DNA from: Prevotella sp. UBA2746
GTDB taxonomy: Bacteria; Bacteroidota; Bacteroidia; Bacteroidales; Bacteroidaceae
DNA: 22,512 bases
Direction of reading: 5' to 3'
Assembly: GCA_002353555.1 (NCBI GenBank)
Contig: DEJO01000020.1
Location: 1 to 22,512, forward strand
Shown here in pieces: positions 14,479 through 22,512 of the stretch (position 1 is the stretch's first letter; every line of letters starts with the position of its first letter). The notes beneath the pieces were generated by a model. That model saw only the letters and a program-made list of their open reading frames with translations, had not been told where the DNA came from and did not search any database. The position numbers and the translations under genes are program-made.

Positions 14479-15639
14479 TTATTTATTAGCAACTCGTTTG
14501 GCACGCTTCGAGATGTTGCGCTGAACTACGCAATAGTCTATTAGCGGAGCAAACATATTCATCAAGAGGATGGCAAGCATCATGCCTTCGGGATAGCCAG
14601 GGTTCTTCACACGGATGACGATGGCCATCGCACCAATCAGGAAGCCGTAGACCCATTTGCCACACTCCGTACGGGCTGAGGTCACGGGGTCGGTAGCCAT
14701 GAAGACGGCACCAAAGGCGAAGCCGCCCAGCACCAAATGCTCATACCAGGGGATAGGCGTCATGTCGCCGGCAGCAAACAAGGCTGCCACCACTCCACCG
14801 CCGACAAAGACGCTCAGCATGGTCTTCCAGGAGGCAATGCCCGTCCACAACAGCAGCAGGGCACCCAAGGCGATGGCTATGACGCTGGTCTCACCGATGG
14901 AACCGGGAATCAGACCCGTCACCATGTCGCACAATGAAGCCTGGACGGGCTGGCTGGCACCAATCTCGCCCAGCGGCGTAGCCATCGTGAAACCGTCGGG
15001 GAGCGTGTTGCCAAGACCGAAGATCTGGTCGGTAGCCACCCACACGCTGTCGCCGCTCATCTTCTGCGGATAGGAGAAGAAGAGGAATGCACGCGTGACG
15101 AGCGCTACGTTGAAGATGTTCATACCCGTGCCACCGAAGATTTCCTTGGCGAAAATCACGGCAAAGGCAGTGGCGATGGCAAGTATCCACAACGGACAAC
15201 CTACGGGGACTATCATCGGAATCAGGATGCCGCTCACGAGGAATCCTTCCTGAATCTCCTCACCTTTCCACTGTGCCCAGGCAAACTCGATGCCCAGACC
15301 AACGATGTAGCTCACCAAAATCTTGGGAAGTACGGCAAGGAAGCCGTAAAGGAACAGATCGAAGAACGAAGCCTGAGCCAGCGTTCCGGCAGCAGCATAG
15401 TTCTGATACCCCACATTATACATACCGAACAGCAGAGCCGGAATCAAGGCTATCACCACGAAACTCATGATGCGCTTCGAGTCGATAGCGTCGTGGATGC
15501 TCACGCCGCTTTTTGATGTCGTGTTGGGAACGAACAGGAATGTGTCAAAGCCGTCGTAGACACTGCGGAAAGCATGCAGTTTTCCGCCTTCCTCAAAGTT
15601 CGGCTTGATCTTGTCGAGATATTTTCTTAATGCTTTCAT
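14479..15639 (-). CDS. nqrB: Na+-translocating NADH:quinone reductase subunit B
   Basis: Largest membrane subunit, 386 residues. It is believed to carry the sodium channel, riboflavin and a covalent FMN. Family stretches include FAKEIFGGTGMNIFNVALVT, PGSIGETSVIAIALGA and GGFAFGAVFMATDPVTSART. The FMN site reads DGFTMAT (215-221), with Thr221 as the attachment residue. The usual pattern has Gly or Ser where this protein has Met219; I cannot tell whether this is normal in the order. It starts 2 bases after the nqrA stop codon, with GGAG upstream. Confidence 0.97.
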   Translation of the reverse strand: MKALRKYLDKIKPNFEEGGKLHAFRSVYDGFDTFLFVPNTTSKSGVSIHDAIDSKRIMSFVVIALIPALLFGMYNVGYQNYAAAGTLAQASFFDLFLYGFLAVLPKILVSYIVGLGIEFAWAQWKGEEIQEGFLVSGILIPMIVPVGCPLWILAIATAFAVIFAKEIFGGTGMNIFNVALVTRAFLFFSYPQKMSGDSVWVATDQIFGLGNTLPDGFTMATPLGEIGASQPVQASLCDMVTGLIPGSIGETSVIAIALGALLLLWTGIASWKTMLSVFVGGGVVAALFAAGDMTPIPWYEHLVLGGFAFGAVFMATDPVTSARTECGKWVYGFLIGAMAIVIRVKNPGYPEGMMLAILLMNMFAPLIDYCVVQRNISKRAKRVANK

Positions 15640-15641
15640 CT

Positions 15642-16994
15642 TTATGCATTCTCCTTTCTGAGGATGTCGAGACCCTCTCTAACGATTTTCTGAAGTTCCA
15701 ATTTAGACGAGTCAACAAACTCAGCCAGGGCAAAGTCTTCGGGAGAAACCTCGTAGATGCCGAGTTGCTCCTGCTTGTCTATATCGCCGGCGATGATGGC
15801 TTTGATGAGGTATTCGCCGTAGATGTCCATTGGCAGCACCTTATCGTATTCGCCACTCATGATCATCTTGCGCTCACCACCCTTCACACGGGCGTCGATG
15901 GTATACTGCTTGTTCTTGCCGAAGAGCCATGAGAAATAGGAGCGGCTGACGGAGAACTGCTTGAAGCGAGGCATGATCCAGCCGGCAAACTCGTCGGCAT
16001 CATCGCCTTCAGGAATAGCGGTCACCTCTGAGGTGTGGGCACCGAGAAAGTCATCCGCCGTACAGGGACGTCCGGTCAGCGGATTGCCGTTGATGAGCCG
16101 CACCTTCTTGGCATCGTCTATGTTGCCGCCTACAATCGCCGAGATAGGTGTTCCCACCAGTGCGTCGACGTAAGCCGGCTGCTTCACCTCACTTCCGGCA
16201 ACGGCAACGGTGCGCAACAGGTTCACCTTGCCCGTGTTGAACAGCCGTCCGAAGAAAATGACCGCCGTCGGGTCTACCGTCCATACCACTTCTCCCTTGT
16301 TCACTGGGTCGAGGTGGTTCACCTGAACACCTACGTTACCGGCAGGACAGGGACCGTCGAAAACGGTGACTTCCACGTCGTTGGCTTTCACCAGCGCTTC
16401 AGACGACTGCATGCTGCCGATGCCGAGATAGACTTTTGCAATCTTTGCCAAGGCAGAAAGGCCCGTCTGGAAGTCCTGTTCGTTGCCCTTCAGCTCTACT
16501 TCGAAGTCGCCGGAAAGCGGCATGTCGCGAAGCGCTGAGACGAAGATAGCCTTCGGAGTCGTATCGGGAGTTGTCGATACGGCGTAGGGCAACTGGTTGA
16601 TATATCCGAAAAGACCGGCTTCCAACAGCTCCTGCTTCACGTCTTCGGCAGAGAGTGAGCTGACGAAATGCTTTCCGAAATCAGTAAACACTTGCTCCTT
16701 GTCGGCTTTCACCTTCACACAGAGCACTTTGCGACGTTCGCCACGAACCACGGCGGTAACGGTACCGCTCACAGGCGAGGCAAACCTCACGTCGGGACAG
16801 TTCTTGTTCACGAAGAGGGCGTCCCCGGCTTTCACCGTGTCTCCTTCTCTGACCACCACCTTTGGCGTTACTCCCACGAAATCGTCAGGGACGAGTGCAA
16901 ACTCTTCCGCTGGCTTCAAGGGCAGCTTCGTCTCGGCGGCGTGACCCTTCAGGTTCACGGTCAAGCCTTTGCGTAACTTGATTACATTTGCCAT
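15642..16994 (-). CDS. nqrA: Na+-translocating NADH:quinone reductase subunit A
   Basis: First gene of the operon, 450 residues, a soluble cytoplasmic subunit that closes the complex near the quinone site. It starts with the typical MANVIKLRKGLTVNLKG. It then shows the biotinyl-lipoyl-like part VREGDTVKAGDALF and FASPVSGTV, the stretch FDGPCPAGNVGVQVNHLDPV, and the C-terminal MPMDIYGEYL-like motif (LPMDIYGEYLIKAII). NQR oxidises NADH, reduces the quinone pool and pumps Na+; it is the standard primary sodium pump in Bacteroidales. The leader of about 110 bases carries three direct repeats (17031-17088). Confidence 0.98.
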   Translation of the reverse strand: MANVIKLRKGLTVNLKGHAAETKLPLKPAEEFALVPDDFVGVTPKVVVREGDTVKAGDALFVNKNCPDVRFASPVSGTVTAVVRGERRKVLCVKVKADKEQVFTDFGKHFVSSLSAEDVKQELLEAGLFGYINQLPYAVSTTPDTTPKAIFVSALRDMPLSGDFEVELKGNEQDFQTGLSALAKIAKVYLGIGSMQSSEALVKANDVEVTVFDGPCPAGNVGVQVNHLDPVNKGEVVWTVDPTAVIFFGRLFNTGKVNLLRTVAVAGSEVKQPAYVDALVGTPISAIVGGNIDDAKKVRLINGNPLTGRPCTADDFLGAHTSEVTAIPEGDDADEFAGWIMPRFKQFSVSRSYFSWLFGKNKQYTIDARVKGGERKMIMSGEYDKVLPMDIYGEYLIKAIIAGDIDKQEQLGIYEVSPEDFALAEFVDSSKLELQKIVREGLDILRKENA

Positions 16995-17030
16995 AAATGA
17001 AAATTATAATATAGAATTCTTTTACCTTCT

Positions 17031-17088
17031 ACTCGGTTTCTAAACCTTTTACTACTCGGTTCCGATAATCTTCTGTTAATCGGTTTCT
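17031..17088. repeat. Three direct repeats in the nqr leader
   Basis: TACTCGGTTTC (17031-17041), TACTCGGTTCC (17054-17064) and TAATCGGTTTC (17078-17088) are spaced 23 and 24 bp apart. They lie between the predicted nqrA promoter and its start codon, so they would be in the mRNA leader as three GAAACCGA-like words. Confidence 0.7.
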
Positions 17089-17112
17089 TACCTATCTTCT
17101 TAAAATTGCGTG

Positions 17113-17120
17113 CAAAATTA
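17113..17120 (-). promoter_or_regulatory. Promoter -7 box of the nqr operon
   Basis: TAATTTTG on the minus strand matches TAnnTTTG. No clear -33 box is seen. It predicts a 5' leader of about 110 bases before nqrA. Confidence 0.55.
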
Positions 17121-17183
17121 CTAAAAAACAGACAATAAAAATAGAAAAACAAGTCTTTATTTCATCAAAACAAGGAAATTTTG

Positions 17184-17191
17184 TAGTTTTG
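17184..17191 (+). promoter_or_regulatory. Promoter -7 box of tamB
   Basis: TAGTTTTG on the plus strand matches TAnnTTTG, 30 bases before the TTG start of tamB, and is divergent from the nqr promoter. The -33 region is not convincing. Confidence 0.6.
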
Positions 17192-17221
17192 CAATCCGTT
17201 TGAAACGTTCAGATTGCAATT

Positions 17222-20200
17222 TTGAAGAAAGTAAAGACGATTATAAGTGTTTTGATTTGGACCGTCGTTGGTACTTATCTGCTGCTGATGGTATTGCTGC
17301 AAGTTCCGGCAATACAACGCTTCATGGGCAGCCAAGTGAGCCAAGCCATCGGGAAAAAGTTAGGAACACGAGTACAGGTAGGACGTGTTGACCTGGGATT
17401 CCTCAACCGCATCATCATCGACGACATCACCATCTACGACCAGCAGCAGAAGCGAATGCTACAAGCCGCAAGGCTGGCAGGAAAGGTAGACGTGGTGAGG
17501 CTCCTCTCCGACGGCTCCGTCAGTATCTCGTCTGCACAGCTCTTCGGGCTGAACGCCGACTTCTACCGTCGTGACTCGTTGTCGAAGCCCAACTTCCAGT
17601 TCGCCCTGGACTCCTTGGCATCGAGAGACACCACCAGCCACACCCCACTCGACCTGCGCATCCAGTCGCTCGTCGTCCGGCATGGTGCCGTCAGCTACCA
17701 CCAGTGGGACGCTCCTCAGACACCCCATCGCTTCAATCCTCGCCACATCGCCCTCACAGGGCTTTCTGCCCACGTCAACCTTAACCGGCTCACTGACGAT
17801 TCCGTATCACTGAACGTCAAGAAACTCTCCTTTGAGGAACATCGTGAGTTCCGTCTCCGTCACCTCAGCTTCAAGTTGAAGGCAGGCAAGCGACATGCTC
17901 TTCTCACCGACCTGAGCCTCGAATTGCCCGCAACTGACATCTCCTTGCCACGAGCCGAAGCGTTCTATCGCATGAAAGGCGACAGCTTAGACTTCGCCTC
18001 CCTACGCTTCAACCTCCGCCTTAACCCGTCGAGGATAAAGACCTCAGAATTAGCTTATTTCGACCCAGGACTGAAACCATTCAATACCACCCTGACCGCC
18101 TCGCTCGATGCTCACGGAACCGCCACATCCTTGAACGTCAACCAGGTGGACATAGACTCTCCTGAAGGCATCGTCAGGCTGAAAGGCAACGGACACATCA
18201 CCCATTGGGACAAGACACCTGAGTGGGAAGCACAGGTTGCCGACCTGAACATGAGTGCAGACGGCATGAAGCTGCTGGCAAGAAACTTGCAACGCAACCG
18301 CATACAGATGCCCAAGGAAGTCATGCGGCTGGGCAGCATCCGGCTGAAAGGCTACACAAAGGGCAAGGGTAGCGCCATCACAGCCCGTGGTGACGTGCAT
18401 ACAGATGTGGGCGACGTAGACATGAAGCTGAACACAAACGGCAGCCGGTTTCAGACCGACATCAAGACCGCCGGCATCAACATAGGACACATACTTGACG
18501 ACAAGGCGCTGGGCATCGTCGCTGCCGACATCAGGGCGGCTGGCAGGCTCGTCTCGGCAAAGAGCGCGAAGATGCCCGTAGAGCAACTGACGCTGAAGGG
18601 TAGCATAGGTCGTATCGACTACAACGGCTACACCTATCGTAACATGAACGTAGACGCTCAGATGAAAGGACAGACCATCAACGGACTCTTCGCCATGGAC
18701 GACCCTAACGGAAAGGTTGACATACGGGGTACGGCAAACCTCTCACGAGAGGCTCCTTCCGCCAACCTCACCGCCAGCGTGCGCCACTTCAATCCTCAGG
18801 CATTGCGCCTCACGCAGGCTTTGGGCAACCGCACGCTCGACTTCGACGCCAAGGCAGACTTCACAGGCAGCAGCCTGGCTCGTGCCAACGGCTTCATCAA
18901 CCTCTCCTCCATTCGCTCGACGGGCGGCGGAGAACCCCTGCAATTCGACCATTTCAACATCACCACGGGCTATGAGCAGGACGAACACTACATAGACGTA
19001 CAGAGCGACTTTGGCAACGTGCTCATTCGCGGACACTACAGCTATGAGACCCTTGCCCAGAGCTTCATCAACCTCGTGGGCGAGAAGCTGCCCTCCCTGC
19101 CCGGTCTGCCGCGAGTGGTCAAGGGCATCAACAACGACTTCGCCATCATTGCCAACATCTACGACAGCAGGCTTGCCAATAGTCTGCTGGGCATTCCCAT
19201 AGAGTTGCAGGAACCCATACACATCAAGGGAGCTCTCGTAGACCGCACAAACACGGTCAACCTCAACATCGACGCACCAGAGTTCACCTACGACGGCCAT
19301 CACTTCCAAGATGCCAACATCTACATGAGCACCCATGACGACACGCTACACACGCGCCTCTCCGTAGACCACGTAGCACAGAACGGCCGCATACTCGACC
19401 TCGACCTCGACGGCTATGCTGCCGACAACAAGCTGCTCACACGCCTGCGCTGGGACACCCATTCGGCTACGCCCATAAGGGGTGTGCTCACGGCAGAGAC
19501 CGAGTTCTTCGTCGGCGACAACGGCAAGGACATCGCCCACATCTATATCATGCCCTCCGAAGTATACCTGGACAAGGTGCGGCTCGACGTACAGCCGTCA
19601 GACATCGTCTACTCGAAAGACGAGCTGCACATAGACCATTTCAAGGTGAGCAACAAGAACCAGCACATCATCATTCACGGACAAGCCACGAAGAACCCTG
19701 CCGACGAGCTCACCGCGGAGTTGCAGGACATCGACGTGAAATACGTCCTCGACCTGGTCAACTTCCACAGCGTCGAATTTTCAGGACTGGCAAGCGGAAA
19801 GGCGCATGTGCGCGACATCTTCGGCACAATGAACGCCGATGCGGACCTGACCGTCGCGGATTTCTGCTTCGAGAAGGGGCGCATGGGAACGCTTTCGGCA
19901 CGAGCCGACTTCAACATGACCGAAGGACAAATCAACATCGATGCTGCAGCCATTGACGCACCCCACGGCACGACAATCATCAAGGGCTACATCTCGCCCG
20001 TGAAGAACTACATCGACCTGGGCATCGAGGCAAAGGGCACGCCGCTGGAGTTTGCAGAGGACTTCTGCCGCTCGTTCATGGATAACGTCGAGGCACGCGG
20101 CAACGGCTATTGCCGCGTCGTGGGCGACCTAAAGCGTGTCAACCTGGAAGGTCAAATCGTTGCCAACGGAAAGCTCGACATCACGACGCTCAACACCACC

Positions 20201-21649
20201 TACACCCTGCGCAACGACACCATCACAATGATACCCGACGAAATTATCTTCCAGAACGACTCCGTCTTCGACCGCAACAACCACCACGCCGTAGTCAAGG
20301 GTGCCCTGCACCACCACAACCTGAAACAGATGACCTACGACATCAGCGTCGAGGCTCAGAACTTCCTGGCATACGACTTCCACGACTACGGTACTCAGAC
20401 TTTTTACGGAACGGTCTACGCCACAGGCTCATGCGACATACGTGGCAGAAAGGGAGAGATTGTCTTCAACATCGACGCACAGCCGGAGCGCAACTCCTTC
20501 ATCGAGTACAACGCCGCAGGACCGGAAGGCATCAACAAGGGCGAGTTCATCCATTGGGAAAGCGAACTCTCGCCCGAAATATCGCTCATCGAAGGCGACG
20601 ATGACGACCGCGTCTGGAACCCTCAGCAGCTGGCGGCACGCCCCAGCGACATCAGGCTCAACTTCCTCGTCAATGTCACCCCCGACTTCACCCTGCGCGT
20701 GCTCATGGACGAGAAGACGGGCGACAAGATAGCGCTCAACGGCAACGGAGTGCTCCGCGCCAACTACTTCAACAAGAGCGGCTTCGACATGTTCGGCAAC
20801 TACCTCATAGACTGGGGCACGTACACCATGACCATCCAGAACATCATCAAGAAGGTCTTCACTTTCCAGCAAGGCTCAACTATCAACTTCGGAGGAGACC
20901 CCTTCAACGCCACGCTCAACATGAAAGGCCAGTACACCGTGCCCTCTGTCAGTCTCTCCGACCTGCAGATGGGAAGTTCCTTCACCAGCAACAAGATACG
21001 CGTCAACTGCCTCATGAACATAGGCGGAACGGCTGGAGCACCCACCGTCACCTTCGACCTCGACCTGCCCACACTCTCCACCGACGCACAACAGATGGTG
21101 CGCTCCGTCATCAACTCTGAGGAAGACATGAACCAGCAGGTACTCTACCTCCTCGCCGTAGGAAGATTCATGCCGCAGGGAACCAACAACGCACAACAGG
21201 AGACGGGAGCCCAGCAGAACCAGACGTCACTCGCCATGCAGAGCATCCTCAGCGGAACCATCAGCCAGCAAATCAACAACGTACTCGCCAACGTCATGAA
21301 GACCAGCAACTGGAACTTCGGCGCCAACATCTCCACAGGCGACGAGGGATTCAGCAACGCCGAATACGAAGGACTGCTCAGCGGCAGACTCCTCAACAAC
21401 CGGCTGCTCTTCAACGGAGAGTTCGGCTACCGCAACAACGTCAACACCCAGCAGTCCAACTTCATCGGCGACTTCGACGTGCAATACCTCCTCAACCCCA
21501 ACGGCAACCTCGCCATCAAGTTCTACAACAAGACCAACGACCGATACTTCACCCGCAACTCGCTGACCACTCAAGGCATCGGCATACTCATCAAGAAAGA
21601 CTTCAACAACCTCAAAGACCTCTTCAAAAAGAAAAAGAAGACGAAATAA
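17222..21649 (+). CDS. tamB: TamB-family translocation and assembly protein
   Basis: A large envelope protein of 1475 residues, with an N-terminal membrane anchor (about 4-28, TIISVLIWTVVGTYLLLMVL) and a long periplasmic chain of beta-rich AsmA/DUF490-like repeats. The C-terminal TamB domain includes YLIDWGTYTMTIQNIIKKVF, FNATLNMKGQYTVPSVSLSDL, LMNIGGTAGAPTVTFDLDLP and FNGEFGYRNN. TamB works with a BamA-type partner in outer membrane biogenesis and may carry lipid across the periplasm; this is family knowledge. The start is a TTG at 17222: a stop codon lies in frame at 17201 and no ATG or GTG comes between. It ends in a lysine-rich tail. The gene contains no GATC by eye. Confidence 0.93.
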   Translation: MKKVKTIISVLIWTVVGTYLLLMVLLQVPAIQRFMGSQVSQAIGKKLGTRVQVGRVDLGFLNRIIIDDITIYDQQQKRMLQAARLAGKVDVVRLLSDGSVSISSAQLFGLNADFYRRDSLSKPNFQFALDSLASRDTTSHTPLDLRIQSLVVRHGAVSYHQWDAPQTPHRFNPRHIALTGLSAHVNLNRLTDDSVSLNVKKLSFEEHREFRLRHLSFKLKAGKRHALLTDLSLELPATDISLPRAEAFYRMKGDSLDFASLRFNLRLNPSRIKTSELAYFDPGLKPFNTTLTASLDAHGTATSLNVNQVDIDSPEGIVRLKGNGHITHWDKTPEWEAQVADLNMSADGMKLLARNLQRNRIQMPKEVMRLGSIRLKGYTKGKGSAITARGDVHTDVGDVDMKLNTNGSRFQTDIKTAGINIGHILDDKALGIVAADIRAAGRLVSAKSAKMPVEQLTLKGSIGRIDYNGYTYRNMNVDAQMKGQTINGLFAMDDPNGKVDIRGTANLSREAPSANLTASVRHFNPQALRLTQALGNRTLDFDAKADFTGSSLARANGFINLSSIRSTGGGEPLQFDHFNITTGYEQDEHYIDVQSDFGNVLIRGHYSYETLAQSFINLVGEKLPSLPGLPRVVKGINNDFAIIANIYDSRLANSLLGIPIELQEPIHIKGALVDRTNTVNLNIDAPEFTYDGHHFQDANIYMSTHDDTLHTRLSVDHVAQNGRILDLDLDGYAADNKLLTRLRWDTHSATPIRGVLTAETEFFVGDNGKDIAHIYIMPSEVYLDKVRLDVQPSDIVYSKDELHIDHFKVSNKNQHIIIHGQATKNPADELTAELQDIDVKYVLDLVNFHSVEFSGLASGKAHVRDIFGTMNADADLTVADFCFEKGRMGTLSARADFNMTEGQINIDAAAIDAPHGTTIIKGYISPVKNYIDLGIEAKGTPLEFAEDFCRSFMDNVEARGNGYCRVVGDLKRVNLEGQIVANGKLDITTLNTTYTLRNDTITMIPDEIIFQNDSVFDRNNHHAVVKGALHHHNLKQMTYDISVEAQNFLAYDFHDYGTQTFYGTVYATGSCDIRGRKGEIVFNIDAQPERNSFIEYNAAGPEGINKGEFIHWESELSPEISLIEGDDDDRVWNPQQLAARPSDIRLNFLVNVTPDFTLRVLMDEKTGDKIALNGNGVLRANYFNKSGFDMFGNYLIDWGTYTMTIQNIIKKVFTFQQGSTINFGGDPFNATLNMKGQYTVPSVSLSDLQMGSSFTSNKIRVNCLMNIGGTAGAPTVTFDLDLPTLSTDAQQMVRSVINSEEDMNQQVLYLLAVGRFMPQGTNNAQQETGAQQNQTSLAMQSILSGTISQQINNVLANVMKTSNWNFGANISTGDEGFSNAEYEGLLSGRLLNNRLLFNGEFGYRNNVNTQQSNFIGDFDVQYLLNPNGNLAIKFYNKTNDRYFTRNSLTTQGIGILIKKDFNNLKDLFKKKKKTK

Positions 21650-21663
21650 TGACCTATTTATGA

Positions 21664-21687
21664 TGTTACACTGTTTCAAGTGTAACA
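21664..21687. other. Hairpin after tamB
   Basis: A perfect 9-bp stem, TGTTACACT (21664-21672) with AGTGTAACA (21679-21687), has a 6-base loop and lies 14 bases after the tamB stop. No T-run follows, so it is only a possible terminator or 3'-end stabiliser. Confidence 0.5.
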
Positions 21688-21815
21688 CGTTGGTCTGAAA
21701 ATTGCTTACATACAACGCTACAGCAAGAGCAAACAAAGTTGGTGGGATTCCTTATTCCTCCGTTTCAGCAAGAGAGTTGAGAAAGTGGCGCGCAAAAGTG
21801 CCGTTTTGACGTTGG

Positions 21816-21873
21816 AAAACCTATGCTTTTGGTTGACAAAACCTATGCTTTTAGTCGGCAAAAGCATAGGTTT
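21816..21873. repeat. AAAACCTATGCTTTT repeat cluster
   Basis: Two direct copies of AAAACCTATGCTTTT (21816-21830 and 21838-21852, period 22) are followed by an inverted copy (21860-21873). The second and third copies form a perfect 14-bp stem with a 7-base loop. It resembles dispersed Prevotella intergenic repeats that I remember, without a search. Confidence 0.75.
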
Positions 21874-22023
21874 CGCAACGCAAGAACCCACTAAAATGTG
21901 AACACCCCAAAATCTTTTACAACTATGGTTCGCTACACAATTGTTTGAGAACAACAAAGAGTAGAGAGAAGTTTCTTTTTCTCTTCTATCCTCGCTCCCT
22001 TTCTCCCTTTCTCTCGTTCTCCC

Positions 22024-22512
22024 TTACTCCAGTTTATGGATGACGAGGCCGCTTCTGAGCTTGGGTTCGAACCAGGTAGCTTTGGGCGGCATGATTTTGC
22101 CGCTGTCGGCGATGTCCATGATCTGTTGCATGGAGACGGGATAGAGGGCGAGGGCTGCACGCATCTCACCGTTGTCTACGCGTCGCTTGAGTTCTCCCAG
22201 TCCGCGCAGTCCTCCTACGAAGTCGATGCGCTTGCTGGAGCGGAGGTCTCCGATGTTGAGTATCTGGTCGAGGATGAGTCGGCTGGAGATGTCTACGTCG
22301 AGCACGCCTATGGGGTCATCGTCGTCGTAGGTGCCTGGCTTGGCGTTGAGGGCGTACCAGTGCTGGTCGAGGTATAGGGAGAACTCGTGGAGCTTGGCGG
22401 GCTTGTAGATGTCTGTGCCCTTGTCTTCGACGGTGAAGTTTTTCTGTAGTGCCTTCAGGAACTCTTCTGAGGTGAGTCCGTTGAGGTCTTTGACGACGCG
22501 GTTGTAGTCGAG
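22024..22512 (-). CDS. DUF1015 family protein, C-terminal part
   Basis: The frame is open to the right edge, so only the last 162 residues are visible. The stretches YNRVVKDLNGLTSEEFL, LYLDQHWYAL, DVDISSRLILDQILNI, DFVGGLRGLGELKRRVD, ALALYPVSMQQIMDIAD and the ending MPPKATWFEPKLRSGLVIH are characteristic of DUF1015. The biochemical function of this family is not established. In other Bacteroidales it often sits beside serine synthesis genes (serC, serA), which could lie beyond the window; that is inference. Confidence 0.93.
   Translation of the reverse strand, partial: LDYNRVVKDLNGLTSEEFLKALQKNFTVEDKGTDIYKPAKLHEFSLYLDQHWYALNAKPGTYDDDDPIGVLDVDISSRLILDQILNIGDLRSSKRIDFVGGLRGLGELKRRVDNGEMRAALALYPVSMQQIMDIADSGKIMPPKATWFEPKLRSGLVIHKLE

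Larger units (their letters stand above)
21650..22023. other. 374-bp non-coding region with hairpins and repeats
   Basis: I see no gene. It holds a 9-bp hairpin after tamB (21664-21687), the AAAACCTATGCTTTT repeats (21816-21873) and a pyrimidine-rich stretch (about 21970-22023) just before the DUF1015 stop codon. A minus-strand ORF here is made largely of the repeat and is rejected. Confidence 0.55.

Noticed and set aside
21718..21957. Minus-strand ORF of 79 codons between tamB and DUF1015
   Set aside because: It largely translates the AAAACCTATGCTTTT repeats and has no recognisable domain.

Overview
The window looks like chromosomal DNA from a member of the Bacteroidales, most likely a Prevotella-type organism. 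The evidence is a complete Na+-translocating NADH:quinone reductase (nqrABCDEF) operon, a DUF2027-Smr protein, a Bacteroidetes-length TamB, several promoters with the Bacteroidetes -7 box TAnnTTTG, and AT-rich/G-rich intergenic repeats of the kind common in Prevotella. The genus is inferred; there is no rRNA or tRNA gene to confirm it.

Layout. 1-1139 (+): 3' part of a P1B-type Zn/Cd/Pb-exporting ATPase, closed by a 17-bp perfect inverted-repeat terminator. 1140-1490: non-coding, with short direct repeats, one copy of a C5/G5 repeat and a terminator. 1491-1922 (-): long HU-related DNA-binding protein. 1923-2203: three hairpins, one ending in a plus-strand U-tract with no plus-strand gene before it. 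2204-5468 (-): an AT-rich four-gene DpnII-type (GATC) restriction-modification operon in the order dam-like methylase, DpnII-like endonuclease, a 175-residue protein of unknown function, DpnA-like methylase. 5575-6261 (-): an acidic hypothetical protein and what looks like a HigA-type antitoxin whose helix-turn-helix centre has been deleted in frame. 6319-10842 (-): queC, a secreted hypothetical protein, glutamine-dependent nadE and a DUF2027-Smr protein, apparently read from one good promoter at 10871-10902. 10843-11249: promoter, repeat-like DNA and the nqr terminator. 11250-16994 (-): nqrA to nqrF. 16995-17221: divergent promoter region. 17222-21649 (+): tamB. 21650-22023: repeats. 22024-22512 (-): C-terminal part of a DUF1015 protein.

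How the parts work together. The R-M operon should methylate GATC on double-stranded DNA (Dam-like enzyme), probably also single-stranded or incoming DNA (DpnA-like enzyme), and cut unmethylated GATC (DpnII-like enzyme). By eye count the whole 22.5 kb holds only 19 GATC sites, and the 4.4-kb tamB gene holds none, which suggests long exposure to GATC-specific selection. NQR builds the sodium gradient from NADH, NadE makes NAD, QueC serves queuosine synthesis and TamB serves envelope biogenesis. These are ordinary housekeeping genes.

The most unusual signals are: a dispersed repeat with a 7-bp tandem array lying in frame inside nadE; two 14-bp palindromes with the same core in the gap between the methylase and endonuclease genes; the unknown gene inside the DpnII operon; the internally deleted antitoxin; and the strong shortage of GATC.
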